DNA of 64,000 nucleotides. It comes from Verrucomicrobiales bacterium. GTDB lineage: Bacteria; Verrucomicrobiota; Verrucomicrobiia; Limisphaerales; JAYPXF01. The position numbers and the translations under genes are program-made. This document shows positions 8,338 through 17,995 of the stretch, piece after piece. Each line of letters starts with the position of its first letter. Position 1 is the first letter of the stretch. The DNA is taken from the NCBI GenBank assembly GCA_002715965.1, contig PBAL01000079.1, positions 34,779-98,778 of the forward strand. Reading direction: 5' to 3'. The notes below the pieces were generated by a model. It was given only the letters and a program-made list of their open reading frames with translations, made no database searches and was not told where the DNA came from.

Positions 8338-11001
8338 ATGCGAATTGTTACGTTTATTTGCATTCTTGCCTTTGCGCTTGCCGAGGCAGCAGGCGCGTTG
8401 AAGAACGCCGATCATTGGGCCTATCAGCCACCATTGCCGCAGGACCTGCCGACGGTGAAATCAGATTGGGTCCGCAATCCGATTGATCAGTTCATTGCGA
8501 AGCGCCTGGCTGATCAGGGATTGAAGCCAAACCCCCTTGCGGATCGGCGCACTTTGATACGGAGGATCACTTTTGCGCTGACCGGGCTTCCGCCGACGCC
8601 GAAGGAGGTCGATGACTTTCTGAAGAGCGACGAAGAATTGGCGATCGAGCATGTCGTTTGGCGCCTGCTTCGTTCGCCCCGCTATGGGGAACGCTGGGCC
8701 AGGCATTGGTTGGACGTGGTTCGCTTCAGTGAGAGCCAGGGCTTTGAACGCGATAAAATTCGTCCCGATGCCTACCATTACCGCGACTACGTCATCCACA
8801 GCTTCAATACGGACAAGCCCTATGATCGCTTCGTGCGCGAACAGATCGCGGGCGACGTAATCAAACCGATCACGACTGAGAGAATCGTCGCAACCGGATT
8901 TCTTGTGGCGGGTCCGTGGGATGAAGTTGGCAATAGCCAGAAGAGCAACGTCATGCGGATGCGCGTTCGCGAGGAGGAGGTCGAGGATATCATCAGCGCG
9001 GTCGGGCAGACCTTCCTGGGTGTGACGATCAATTGCGCCCGCTGTCACGACCACAAGTTCGACCCGATTCCGCAGACGGACTACTATGCGGTGAAGGCAG
9101 TATTCGAAGGGGTGTTTCACGGAACACGCACCTATCTCGATCCGAAGACAGTTGCCAATCGCGAGTCCGATGAGCGCCGGTTAAGAGCAGAGCTTTCCAA
9201 GGCGCAACAGAGGCACCGTGAACTGAAAGAGAAGGCGATCGCCAAATTGGACTCGAAGAAGGCGGCCGGTGATTCAAATGTCCGCCCTTACCTGCGCTGG
9301 ACTTTTGACGGAACCAATCTCGATGAGATGCGGGGTTTGGAGGGGCATTTGCGCAGGGGCGCGAAGATTGAGAAGGGGCGGCTAATCCTGGACGGAAAAG
9401 ACGACCACCTGGAGTCGTTGCCGATTGGGAAGGACATAAACGAAAAGACCTTGGAAGGCTGGGTGAAACTCGATGGCCTGACGCAGCGAAGAGGAGCGAT
9501 TGTCTCTCTGTATCGTCCGGCCGGGCATGTGTTCGACGCGATCGTTTACGCAGAACGCCGACCGTTCATGTGGATGGCGGGCAGTGATTATTTCAAACGC
9601 ACGATCGATCTCAATGCGCCCAAGGAAACGGACGACAAAGGACTGATTCACATGGCAATTTCCTATGCGGCTGACAACAGCGTGGCGGTTTATCGCAACG
9701 GAGTTTTGCTCGGGAAATACACGCCGAAGAATCCCGTGCAGGAATTCAAGCGTGGCGAAGCACGAGTGTTGATCGGTAAACGAACCGCGTCTGGGAATCT
9801 GAAAGGTGAAGTCGAGGAAGTGCGTGTCTATGATCGCGCGTTGAGTGGGAAGGAAATCCTCAGTTCGTACCAGCGGGGACCGATCCTCTACTCGTGGCCG
9901 CAAATGATCAAAGCGCTTCCGAAGCGAGAAGGGGAAGAGTTCATTGAGGTTGGAGGGCGGGTCAATCGCTTGGCCAAGGAACTCAAGAAAGCGCGCGAAC
10001 GACCATTGGTCTACGCGGCCAAACCTCGCAAGCCAGAGCCCACGTATTTCCTTGCGCGCGGTGATATCACCAAGAAACAGGACGTCATGAATCCCCGGGC
10101 GTTGCAGGGATTTCGGTCACTGGATTCAGAGCTCGGGCTATTGCCAAATTCCCCTGATGCCGATCGTCGTCTGCGTTTTGCAAACTGGCTGACCCATCCG
10201 GACAACCCCTTGCTCGCCAGAGTGTTGGTCAATCGTGTGTGGCATTATCATTTCGGCCGCGGTCTGGTGGATACGCCGAGCGACTTTGGCGTGAGCGGCA
10301 GTCGCCCTAGTCATCCGGAATTGCTGGATTGGTTGGCGCTCCGATTCATGAAGGACGGCTGGAGCATCAAACGTCTACACTCATTGATCCTCACCTCGGC
10401 AACGTTTCTTCAATCTTCGGAAGCACGAAAAGACGCCTTGGCCATGGATGCGGACAACCGATTGCTCTGGCGGGTCATGCCAAAACGCCTGGAGGCGGAA
10501 GCGGTTCGCGATTCGATGCTCGCCATCAGCGGTCAACTGAATGTCGCCGAAGTCGGCGGTCCCGGATACCAGCCCTTCGACCTGGAGATCAACAACACGC
10601 ACTTCTATCACACGCGCGACAAGATTGGACCGGAGTATAATCGCCGGACAATTTATCGAATCGGTGTTCAGTCCCTTCGCGAACCCTTGCTGGATTCTCT
10701 GGACTGTCCGGACCTTTCCACGAAGACACCCGTTCGTGGGACGACGACCACGCCCATTCAGGCGCTTGCCTTGATGAATGATCCTTTCGTTCAGCGGCAG
10801 GCGAAGTTCTTCGCCGAACGGCTGAGCAATCAGTATGGCGAAGATCACGCGCAATCCGCTGTCCAAGCCTACCAACTGGCCTTGGGCAGGTATCCGGAAC
10901 TGGCGGAAATCAAACGCGCGACCAGGCACATTAACACCCACGGGCTGGACCAATTCTGCTGGGCCTTGTTGAACGCAAACGAATTCATCTATGTCCGTTG
11001 A
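8338..11001 (+). CDS. DUF1549-LamG-DUF1553 protein (PSD1 type) with a CxxCH motif
   Basis: The 887-residue secreted protein starts at the ATG at 8338, which gives a signal peptide; a TTG at 8284 is an alternative. It has DUF1549 (about 40-260) containing C233-A-R-C236-H237, a haem-binding-type CxxCH, within NCARCHDHKFDPI. A LamG/concanavalin-like insert follows (about 315-510, starting LRWTFDGTNLD and ending VRVYDRALSG), and then DUF1553 (about 590-870, with RVLVNRVWHYHFGRGLV and SRPSHPELLDWLA). Such proteins are abundant in Planctomycetota and Verrucomicrobiota, are nearly always followed by a DUF1501 gene, and are linked by context to polysaccharide use; their reaction is unproven. The PSCyt1 cytochrome domain often found at the N terminus is absent. 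The stop overlaps the next start by 11 bases, indicating translational coupling. Confidence 0.9.
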   Translation: MRIVTFICILAFALAEAAGALKNADHWAYQPPLPQDLPTVKSDWVRNPIDQFIAKRLADQGLKPNPLADRRTLIRRITFALTGLPPTPKEVDDFLKSDEELAIEHVVWRLLRSPRYGERWARHWLDVVRFSESQGFERDKIRPDAYHYRDYVIHSFNTDKPYDRFVREQIAGDVIKPITTERIVATGFLVAGPWDEVGNSQKSNVMRMRVREEEVEDIISAVGQTFLGVTINCARCHDHKFDPIPQTDYYAVKAVFEGVFHGTRTYLDPKTVANRESDERRLRAELSKAQQRHRELKEKAIAKLDSKKAAGDSNVRPYLRWTFDGTNLDEMRGLEGHLRRGAKIEKGRLILDGKDDHLESLPIGKDINEKTLEGWVKLDGLTQRRGAIVSLYRPAGHVFDAIVYAERRPFMWMAGSDYFKRTIDLNAPKETDDKGLIHMAISYAADNSVAVYRNGVLLGKYTPKNPVQEFKRGEARVLIGKRTASGNLKGEVEEVRVYDRALSGKEILSSYQRGPILYSWPQMIKALPKREGEEFIEVGGRVNRLAKELKKARERPLVYAAKPRKPEPTYFLARGDITKKQDVMNPRALQGFRSLDSELGLLPNSPDADRRLRFANWLTHPDNPLLARVLVNRVWHYHFGRGLVDTPSDFGVSGSRPSHPELLDWLALRFMKDGWSIKRLHSLILTSATFLQSSEARKDALAMDADNRLLWRVMPKRLEAEAVRDSMLAISGQLNVAEVGGPGYQPFDLEINNTHFYHTRDKIGPEYNRRTIYRIGVQSLREPLLDSLDCPDLSTKTPVRGTTTTPIQALALMNDPFVQRQAKFFAERLSNQYGEDHAQSAVQAYQLALGRYPELAEIKRATRHINTHGLDQFCWALLNANEFIYVR

Positions 11002-12418
11002 TTCCTTTTCATCCCGACGCGAATTCCTCCGGCGATCCGGCAACGGATTCGGAGCAGCCGCGCTTTCTTGGATACTCCAGCGCGACGCCTTTGCATCGGA
11101 GTCCCCGTACGCTGCGAAGTCCACACACTTTGCCGGCAAGGCGAAACGGGTGATACACATCTGCAGCACCGGGGGCGTGTCGCATGTGGATACCTTTGAT
11201 CCGAAGCCCGTGCTCAAGAAACGACATGGCGAGGAATACAAGGATCCGAAGTACGATCCCTTCTTCGGTCAACCGGGGCGTATCTTGGGAAGTCCTTTTG
11301 AGTTCCGCGAATGCGGCCAGTCCGGCGTGCCGATCTCGGATCTCTTTCCTCACCTGCAACGATGCGCGGATGACATCGCGTTCGTGAATTCGATGCATTC
11401 CAAGAACTCGAATCACACCCCCGCGACGTTTTTGGAAAACACCGGTTTTACGATGAACGGCTTTCCGAGCCTGGGCGCGTGGATCTCCTATGGACTCGGT
11501 TCAGAGAACGCGAACCTGCCGGCATTCGTTGTGCTGCCAGACGCCCGTGGATTGCCTGCCGGAGGATCAATCAATTGGACATCGGGTTTTCTTCCCGCAG
11601 TTCATCAAGGCGTTGCCTTCAACACCAAGGCCGATGTCGAACCGATTCCAAATCTCAAGACGCCGGAATCGGTGCAGGGCAAGACACGTCGCGCCGGATT
11701 CGATTTCCTTTCGAAACTCAATGCCGACTTCTCCGAACGCCACCCGCACGATGATGTGCTGGATGCCCGCATCCGTTCCTACGAACTTGCGGCGCAGATG
11801 CAATTGAGCATACCCGGAATAGTGGATCTCGATCGTGAATCCAAGTCGACGCGCGAACTCTACGGCGTGGACGATGGCGCGACGCTCGGCTTCGGACGCA
11901 GTTGCCTGCTGGCGCGACGACTGAGTGAGCGAGGCGTTCGCTTCGTCCAGCTGTTCAACGGTGGTGCATTCGGCGGACGACCGCGTGTGAACTGGGACGC
12001 TCACGAAAACCTCGTCGACAACCACGGACGCCAGGCAGCGACGCTCGACAAGCCCGTGGCCGCCTTGATCCAGGACCTCAAATCACGTGGTCTCTTCGAC
12101 GAAACGCTCATCCTCTGGACCAGTGAATTCGGTCGCACACCCGTAACGCAGGGTCTTAACGGCAAAGGTCGCGATCATCACCCCAGCGCCTTCACCGTGT
12201 GGATGGCCGGTGGCGGAATCAAGGGCGGCACGCGCTTCGGATCCACCGACGAACTCGGCTTCTACGTCGCCGACCGTCCGACGCAGTTTTACGACATCCA
12301 CGCCACCATGCTTCATCTCACCGGCATGGATCACACCGAGCTCACCTTCTATCACAACGGCATCCAACGTCGCCTCACCGACGTGCATGGCCACGTGATT
12401 CCCGAGGTCTTGGCATAG
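10991..12418 (+). CDS. DUF1501 protein with Tat signal
   Basis: The 475-residue protein has a twin-arginine signal (SRREFLRRSGNGFGAAALSW), implying export folded, perhaps with a bound cofactor or metal. The body matches DUF1501, a member of the alkaline-phosphatase/sulfatase-like superfamily: KRVIHICSTGGVSHVDTFDPKP near the start, NSMHSKNSNHTPATF in the middle, and LILWTSEFGRTPVTQG then GRDHHPSAFTVWMAGGGIKGG near the end, with many His/Asp residues that could bind metal. It has no Cys-type formylglycine motif, so it is not a classical sulfatase. It overlaps the DUF1549/DUF1553 gene by 11 bases, and the two products probably act together. A second, diverged pair follows directly. Confidence 0.9.
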   Translation: MSVDSFSSRREFLRRSGNGFGAAALSWILQRDAFASESPYAAKSTHFAGKAKRVIHICSTGGVSHVDTFDPKPVLKKRHGEEYKDPKYDPFFGQPGRILGSPFEFRECGQSGVPISDLFPHLQRCADDIAFVNSMHSKNSNHTPATFLENTGFTMNGFPSLGAWISYGLGSENANLPAFVVLPDARGLPAGGSINWTSGFLPAVHQGVAFNTKADVEPIPNLKTPESVQGKTRRAGFDFLSKLNADFSERHPHDDVLDARIRSYELAAQMQLSIPGIVDLDRESKSTRELYGVDDGATLGFGRSCLLARRLSERGVRFVQLFNGGAFGGRPRVNWDAHENLVDNHGRQAATLDKPVAALIQDLKSRGLFDETLILWTSEFGRTPVTQGLNGKGRDHHPSAFTVWMAGGGIKGGTRFGSTDELGFYVADRPTQFYDIHATMLHLTGMDHTELTFYHNGIQRRLTDVHGHVIPEVLA

Positions 12419-12471
12419 CAATCCGATTGAATTTCTGGCACATTTGATCGAGTCGAATACGCGACCCGACC

Positions 12472-14853
12472 ATGATTCATTGGCGACCGCTTGTTGTTCT
12501 TGTCAGTCTCTCCGCGCTCTTGAGCGTACAGGCCGGTGATCTCTCATCCCAGATCGACCGGTTGATTGAGAAGAACCAGATTGGCGTGATCGCAGGGCAA
12601 GCGCCGGATGAAGCCTTCCTTCGCCGAATCCACCTGGATCTGTTGGGGCGCATCCCGTCGGTTTCGGAGGCACGAGCATTTCTTCAGGACAAATCCAAGG
12701 ACAAGCGCGTCAAGCTGGTCGATGAGCTCCTGAAGCGCACGGAGGCTAGCCGCCATCTTGCATCACGGCTGGATCTGATCTTCATGGAAAGGCGAGCCGA
12801 CAAGTATGTGAAATCGGATCCATGGCGAGAGTTCCTGTTCGACGCCGTCCAGAAGAAGATGCCCTACCACAAGTTGGTTCACACCATGCTTGCCTCTGAC
12901 GGTGCAAAGGACGAAGCGCATGCCCGGGCGAAGTTTTATCTGGATCGAGAGGCAGAACCTTCTGCTCTCACGCGCGACATCGGCCGCATCTTCTTCGGCA
13001 TGGATCTTCAATGTGCGCAATGCCACGACCATCCAAACATCGACGACTATCTTCAGCGGGACTACTACGGCATCTACGCCTTCGTAAACCGGCTTTCGAT
13101 TCATCAGCCGGACAAGAAGAAGAAAGCCGTTTTGGCGGAAAAGGCGGAGGGCGCGACTGATTTCAAATCGGTATTTACAAACATTGAAGGCAGCACGGCG
13201 CCACGCTTGCCCGGTGAATCGCCAGTCAAGGAACCTAAGGTGGAGAAGGGCAAGGAGTGGAAGGTCGCTCCGGACAAGAAGGACAAAAAGAAGCGCGCAA
13301 TCCCGACCTATAGCCGTCGCCAGCAACTGCCGAAGCAACTTGCCGCCGGATCGAACCAGGCCTTTCGCAAAAACATAGTAAACCGGCTTTGGGCGCACAT
13401 GATGGGACGCGGCATTGTGGAGCCGGTCGATTTTCATCATTCATCAAACCCGCCTTCACATCCCGAACTTCTCGATCTGCTGGCCAAGGAATTTGCTGCG
13501 ATGAATTTTGACATTCGGCAACTGCTTCGAGCAATCGCGCTGAGCAAGACCTATCAACGCAGCTTCGCAATGCCCGAAGAGATGGTTTCGTCGGCGGGAG
13601 AATTGACCGAGCGCATCGGTCAGGTTCAGGCACGAAGCAAACAATTGGACTCAGATGCGCAAAAGGCCTTGGACCGGACGGTGCAACTGCGAGGAAAGTT
13701 GGAGGAGATTTATGCTTCGATCGCGCCATTGAACAAATCGCTTGGCTCCGCAAAGGCTGAAGTTCCCAAGCTGGAGCAGGCGCACAAGGCGACTCTCCCG
13801 AGAGTTGAACGCGAGAAGAAGAACTTTGAGAAGCGCCAAAAACAGTTTGAACCGCACTTCCAGAAGGCCAAGGCCGCGCGAGAGAAGGATCCGAACAAGG
13901 ATGATCCCAAGCGCAAGCTGACCGCGGATGAACGACGGGCGGCAAGCTACGAGAAACAATTGAAGAGCTACCAGGCGAGGCTGGACCGGGAAGTGAAGAA
14001 GGAGCGCGATGCGTTCGCGAAATTGGATGCGGCTCGCAAGAAAGTTGCTGAGATTGAGAGCAAGATTTCCAAGGCGAAGTCGGAAGTGCCCAGGTTGGAA
14101 TCGGAGATCGCTTCGGCTCATGAGAAACGCAAGGCACAGACAGTTCTTGCCCGCAGCACATCCTTGGAACTTCGTCACCTCAAGGCCCTGGCGGATTTCG
14201 GTGAGCTGAAGGCACAAGCCGCCGAGGACAAGCTGAGTTCGTCAGACCGGAAGAAACTTGAGGCACAGATCGAATCCGCACATCGCGAGCTCACCACGAT
14301 CTGGTCGCGAAATTTCGCCGTCGCCGGACTCAACAACCTGTCACCCGAACAACTTGCCTACAGCCTGATGACGGCAACCGGAGAAGTGGACAAGCAACGC
14401 GACGCGGGTCGTCGTGAATTTGAAAAGAAATCCAAGGAGAAAGATCCAAAGAAGAAACCAGTTCCCAACAACCTTGAGGAATACATGGAGCAATACGCAT
14501 ACAAGCGCCTGCAGGGGAAAGTGACCACCTTTGTGAATCTGTTCAACGCGGGCGGAGCGGACGCCTCGTTCTTCGCCAGCGCGGATCAGGCGCTCTATTT
14601 CGAGAACGGAGGCGACCTTCGCGGCTGGCTTTCTCCGAGCGGGACGAACCTCGTCGCCCGGCTCCGCAAAATCACGGATCCGAAGGAATTTGCCGACGAA
14701 CTCTACCTAGCCACGCTCACTCGATATCCGAGTGATGAAGAATGCGAGATCGTCGCGAGGCTCCTGAAGGGTCGGGAAAAAGACCTCCAAAACGCAGCAC
14801 AGGAAATGGCCTGGGGCCTCCTTTGCTCGACTGAATTCCGCTTTAAACATTGA
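12472..14853 (+). CDS. DUF1549-DUF1553 protein with a long coiled coil inserted
   Basis: This is the second PSD1-type protein, 793 residues with a signal peptide (MIHWRPLVVLVSLSALLSVQA). DUF1549 covers about 25-215 and carries C181-A-Q-C184-H185. The DUF1553 region starts near 295 (FRKNIVNRLWAHMMGRGIV, SHPELLDLLAKEF). It is then interrupted from about 376 to 606 by a Lys/Glu/Ala-rich segment that reads as a long heptad coiled coil, before resuming with LSPEQLAYSLMTATGEVD and FVNLFNAGGADASFF. The LamG insert of the first copy is absent. The coiled coil may dimerise the protein or reach towards the cell wall (inference). It is 43 bases ahead of the second DUF1501 gene, the typical pairing. Confidence 0.88.
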   Translation: MIHWRPLVVLVSLSALLSVQAGDLSSQIDRLIEKNQIGVIAGQAPDEAFLRRIHLDLLGRIPSVSEARAFLQDKSKDKRVKLVDELLKRTEASRHLASRLDLIFMERRADKYVKSDPWREFLFDAVQKKMPYHKLVHTMLASDGAKDEAHARAKFYLDREAEPSALTRDIGRIFFGMDLQCAQCHDHPNIDDYLQRDYYGIYAFVNRLSIHQPDKKKKAVLAEKAEGATDFKSVFTNIEGSTAPRLPGESPVKEPKVEKGKEWKVAPDKKDKKKRAIPTYSRRQQLPKQLAAGSNQAFRKNIVNRLWAHMMGRGIVEPVDFHHSSNPPSHPELLDLLAKEFAAMNFDIRQLLRAIALSKTYQRSFAMPEEMVSSAGELTERIGQVQARSKQLDSDAQKALDRTVQLRGKLEEIYASIAPLNKSLGSAKAEVPKLEQAHKATLPRVEREKKNFEKRQKQFEPHFQKAKAAREKDPNKDDPKRKLTADERRAASYEKQLKSYQARLDREVKKERDAFAKLDAARKKVAEIESKISKAKSEVPRLESEIASAHEKRKAQTVLARSTSLELRHLKALADFGELKAQAAEDKLSSSDRKKLEAQIESAHRELTTIWSRNFAVAGLNNLSPEQLAYSLMTATGEVDKQRDAGRREFEKKSKEKDPKKKPVPNNLEEYMEQYAYKRLQGKVTTFVNLFNAGGADASFFASADQALYFENGGDLRGWLSPSGTNLVARLRKITDPKEFADELYLATLTRYPSDEECEIVARLLKGREKDLQNAAQEMAWGLLCSTEFRFKH

Positions 14854-14896
14854 CCCGAGAACATCGCGGGATGACGTTTGCTAAAATCAGAATCTT

Positions 14897-16186
14897 ATGA
14901 AATGCACTTACGCATGTGGTTCGCATGAACACGAAATCGCCCGCCGGCAATTCCTCGGCTCAGTCGCTGCTGGAACCGGCGCGGTGATCGGCGGCCTTGG
15001 TTGGTTCGCCCAACCCGCAGCCGCGAGCCAACTGCTCAAGCAACAGAAGCGCATGATCGTCGTGCGCATGGCGGGCGGCCTCAGCCAGCTCGAAAGCTGG
15101 GATCCCAAGCCGAAGACCGAGACCGGCGGACCATTTCGTTCCATCCCCACATCCGTGCCCGGCACTCACATCAGCGAACTGCTCCCGCACACTGCCAAAA
15201 TCATGCAGCACCTCTCGCTCGTGCGTGGCGTTAACACGAACAACGGCGATCACGGCAAGGGGACATACATGATGATGACCGGCCGTCGGAAGACGCCCGC
15301 CTCGGATTATCCGGAACTGGGTGCGGTCGTTGCGAAAGGATTGGACGCGGGCGAATCCGCACTGCCGGGGCACATCAAGGTGACCGCCAGCGGTAGCGGC
15401 AGCCGTGGCAAAGACTCGGCTTACCTCGGGCCCAAGTATTCCAGCATGCAGCTCAATGGTGGAAAGGCGCCGGCGAATTCATCCCGGTCCAGCTCGTTGA
15501 AGGACGACGCGGCGCAACGGCGAAACGAATTCCGCATGCTCGCGAACAATCACTTCTCCATGCAGCGTCGCACAGCGGAGACGGACGCCTATGTGCAGAG
15601 CTTCGAACAGGCCAAGGAATTGATGGCGAAGAAGGAAATCTTCGATCTGGAGAAAGAGTCGAAGAAGGATCACGAACGCTACGGTGATCATGCCTTTGGA
15701 CGGCATTGTCTGCTGGCGCGTCGATTGGTTGAGAACGATATACCGTTCGTGCAGATCACACATTCAAACTACGACACGCATAACGAGAACTTCAACTTCC
15801 ACTTCGAACAACTAGGCGAATTTGACCAGCCCTTCGCGACGCTCATCGGCGACCTCGTGGATCGAGGCCTTTACGAACACACCTTGGTGGTTGTGCTCTC
15901 CGAGTTCGGGCGCACACCAAAGATCAATGCGCGATATGGTCGCGATCACTGGGGTAAAGCATGGTCGGTTGCCATGGGTGGAGTTGGAATTCAGAACGGT
16001 GCGATCATCGGCGCCACGAATGACAAGGGCACTGAGGTTACCGATCGCGAGGTCGATTGCGGTCACCTTTTCCACACTTACCTTCGCGCGATGGGCATTC
16101 GTTCCCACAAGGACTTTGAGATTGGCGGACGCAGGTTCCCGATCGCCGATCCTGCGGTCGAACCGATTCATGAACTGCTGGCCTAG
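14897..16186 (+). CDS. Second DUF1501 protein with Tat signal
   Basis: The 429-residue protein has a Tat-type start (ARRQFLGSVAAGTGAVIGG) after about 15 residues containing two cysteines and several histidines. DUF1501 blocks are RMIVVRMAGGLSQLESWDPKP, the LVRGVNTNNGDHGKGTYMM region and VVVLSEFGRTPKINARYGRDHWGKAW. It partners the preceding DUF1549/DUF1553 protein and differs clearly from the first DUF1501 protein, so the tandem pairs look like old paralogues rather than a fresh duplication. The enzymatic role is unknown; the fold suggests a metal-dependent hydrolase. A WD40 gene follows 21 bases later in the same direction, a frequent companion in these bacteria. Confidence 0.88.
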   Translation: MKCTYACGSHEHEIARRQFLGSVAAGTGAVIGGLGWFAQPAAASQLLKQQKRMIVVRMAGGLSQLESWDPKPKTETGGPFRSIPTSVPGTHISELLPHTAKIMQHLSLVRGVNTNNGDHGKGTYMMMTGRRKTPASDYPELGAVVAKGLDAGESALPGHIKVTASGSGSRGKDSAYLGPKYSSMQLNGGKAPANSSRSSSLKDDAAQRRNEFRMLANNHFSMQRRTAETDAYVQSFEQAKELMAKKEIFDLEKESKKDHERYGDHAFGRHCLLARRLVENDIPFVQITHSNYDTHNENFNFHFEQLGEFDQPFATLIGDLVDRGLYEHTLVVVLSEFGRTPKINARYGRDHWGKAWSVAMGGVGIQNGAIIGATNDKGTEVTDREVDCGHLFHTYLRAMGIRSHKDFEIGGRRFPIADPAVEPIHELLA

Positions 16187-16207
16187 TCGGCTGCTGCGTG
16201 AATTGAA

Positions 16208-17197
16208 ATGAAAACGGATCCCAAGAAGGCCCACGTCGCCAAGGAATACAAATGCGAGGGTCCGTTGATGAACGGTCGCTTCGACGCTACCGGCAAGTTT
16301 CTATATGTGACCTCCGAAGACCGGACGATCACGCGCATTGAATTGGAGACGGACAAGAGAGGGATGTACGAAGGACATGAATCATGGGTGCGTGGCCTGG
16401 CCTTTTCGAAAGATGGCAAGTCGTTCGTCAGCAGTGGATTCGATGACACCCTAATCTGGTGGCCAACGGAGGGCGAGAAACCGAAGCCGACTCGCACGGT
16501 CAAAGCACATAAGGGCTGGATTCGAGCGATCGCGACCAGTCCTGATGGAAAGATTCTCGCGAGTGCCGGGAATGATCGGGTGGTGAAGCTCTGGAGCATG
16601 TCCGAAGGGAAACTTCAACACGAGCTGAAGGGCCACGAGCGCGACGTCTACAGCATGGCCTTTCATCCGAACGGGAAATTTCTCCTCACCGGCGACCTGA
16701 TGGGTGAGGTGCATCAATGGGACGTGTCTGCCGGAAAGCTGGTCAGAAGTTTTGAAGCGAAGGACCTGCATACCTTCAACAAGGGACAGGACGTGGATTA
16801 CGGTGGGGTGCGCTCGATCGCCTTTAATGCGGATCATTCGCAGATGATTTGTGGCGGACTGCACAAAGGAACGAATCCGCTCGGCGCGATCAACGAGCCA
16901 TTGATTCTGCGCTTTGATTGGGGGTCACAGAAGATCGTCAAGAAGCACCAGGCGAAGGGGCTTCGGGGTGTCGTGTGGCGCACGATGTTTCATCGCGATG
17001 ACTATGTCCTGGCCTGCTCGGGTGGCAGCAGTGGCGCGCACTTGTTGTTCTGGAAGGAGGACGACGAACAACCCTTTCACAAGTTCAAGATCCGCGACAA
17101 CGCGCGTGAAATGGATTTGCACCCGGATGGCGTTCAAGTTGCGACCGTGCATCACGATCGCAAGGTCCGGATCAGCAAACTGATTGCCAAGAAGTGA
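16208..17197 (+). CDS. WD40-repeat beta-propeller protein
   Basis: The 329-residue protein has no signal peptide and consists of WD40 repeats. Clear blades include HESWVRGLAFSKDGKSFVSS, HKGWIRAIATSPDGKILASA with VKLWSMSEGK, and HERDVYSMAFHPNGKFLLTG with VHQWDVSAGK; weaker ones reach the C terminus (MDLHPDGVQVATVHHDRKVR). The repeats would close a six- or seven-bladed propeller for protein contacts. It sits in the operon behind the second DUF1549/DUF1501 pair, a combination often seen in Planctomycetota and Verrucomicrobiota, where the function is unknown. Lack of an export signal is odd, since its neighbours are exported. The next start is 30 bases after its stop. Confidence 0.88.
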   Translation: MKTDPKKAHVAKEYKCEGPLMNGRFDATGKFLYVTSEDRTITRIELETDKRGMYEGHESWVRGLAFSKDGKSFVSSGFDDTLIWWPTEGEKPKPTRTVKAHKGWIRAIATSPDGKILASAGNDRVVKLWSMSEGKLQHELKGHERDVYSMAFHPNGKFLLTGDLMGEVHQWDVSAGKLVRSFEAKDLHTFNKGQDVDYGGVRSIAFNADHSQMICGGLHKGTNPLGAINEPLILRFDWGSQKIVKKHQAKGLRGVVWRTMFHRDDYVLACSGGSSGAHLLFWKEDDEQPFHKFKIRDNAREMDLHPDGVQVATVHHDRKVRISKLIAKK

Positions 17198-17226
17198 TAT
17201 CGGGCTCATTGCTTGGGCTCCGAATC

Positions 17227-17985
17227 ATGGCGAACTTTTACGACACCGACCGCGCGGTTTCCGAATACCTACTCTTCCACTACGGCGAACAGGCGAAACT
17301 GCTTCCTTGGGAATTCGGTCCGCATTCCGCATTGAACTACCCGCTGCAATGCGTGAGTGAGTGCCTGGACCTGGATCGTCTTCCTGAGAATGTACGTGCT
17401 TTGGACCTGGGTTGTGCGGTCGGGCGATCCACATTCGAACTGGCCAGGCATTGTCACGAAGTTATCGGGATCGATTACTCACAGAAATTCGTCGATGCGG
17501 GTAACGCGCTCGTTCGGGACGGGGAGGCGAACTACTCGTTCACGATCGAAGGGGACTTGCGGGAACCAGGTGTTGCGGTAGTGGACGAAGAGATCGATCG
17601 CAAGCGCGTCGCCTTCGAGCAGGGAGACGCCTGTGATCTGCGCGATAACCTGGCGGGCTTCGATGTGGTGTTGATGGCAAACCTGTTATGTCGCCTGCAA
17701 GACCCTGCGAAGTGTCTGGCGCGCTTGTCGGGCTTGCTGAACCCGGGAGGGCAGTTGCTCATCATGACGCCGTGCACCTGGCTGGAGGAATACACGCCCC
17801 GCGAGAATTGGTTGGGGGGGATTGAACGTGCTGGTGCGGAAGTGCGGACCCTGGATTCACTTAAATCCGCCTTGAATCCGGATTTCACCTTGGACCATCG
17901 AACTGATCTGCCCTTCCTCATTCGCGAACACGAACGGAAGTTCCAGTGGACGGTCGCGGAGGCGACAAGATGGATCAGGCGCTGA
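17227..17985 (+). CDS. SAM methyltransferase resembling the C-terminal domain of OvoA
   Basis: The 252-residue product begins MANFYDTDRAVSEYLLFHYG, then ALNYPLQCVSECL, a SAM-binding loop ALDLGCAVGRSTFELAR, VIGIDYSQKFVDA, and late motifs PCTWLEEYTPRENWLGG. This pattern matches the methyltransferase domain that forms the C-terminal third of OvoA in ovothiol synthesis, where it methylates the imidazole ring of a 4-thiol-histidine; stand-alone versions are annotated as putative 4-mercaptohistidine N1-methyltransferases. The sulfoxide synthase part of OvoA is not next to it, so either that enzyme is encoded elsewhere or the substrate differs. I use the ATG at 17227. It follows the WD40 gene by 30 bases. 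Confidence 0.75.
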   Translation: MANFYDTDRAVSEYLLFHYGEQAKLLPWEFGPHSALNYPLQCVSECLDLDRLPENVRALDLGCAVGRSTFELARHCHEVIGIDYSQKFVDAGNALVRDGEANYSFTIEGDLREPGVAVVDEEIDRKRVAFEQGDACDLRDNLAGFDVVLMANLLCRLQDPAKCLARLSGLLNPGGQLLIMTPCTWLEEYTPRENWLGGIERAGAEVRTLDSLKSALNPDFTLDHRTDLPFLIREHERKFQWTVAEATRWIRR

Positions 17986-17995
17986 GCAGAACCTT

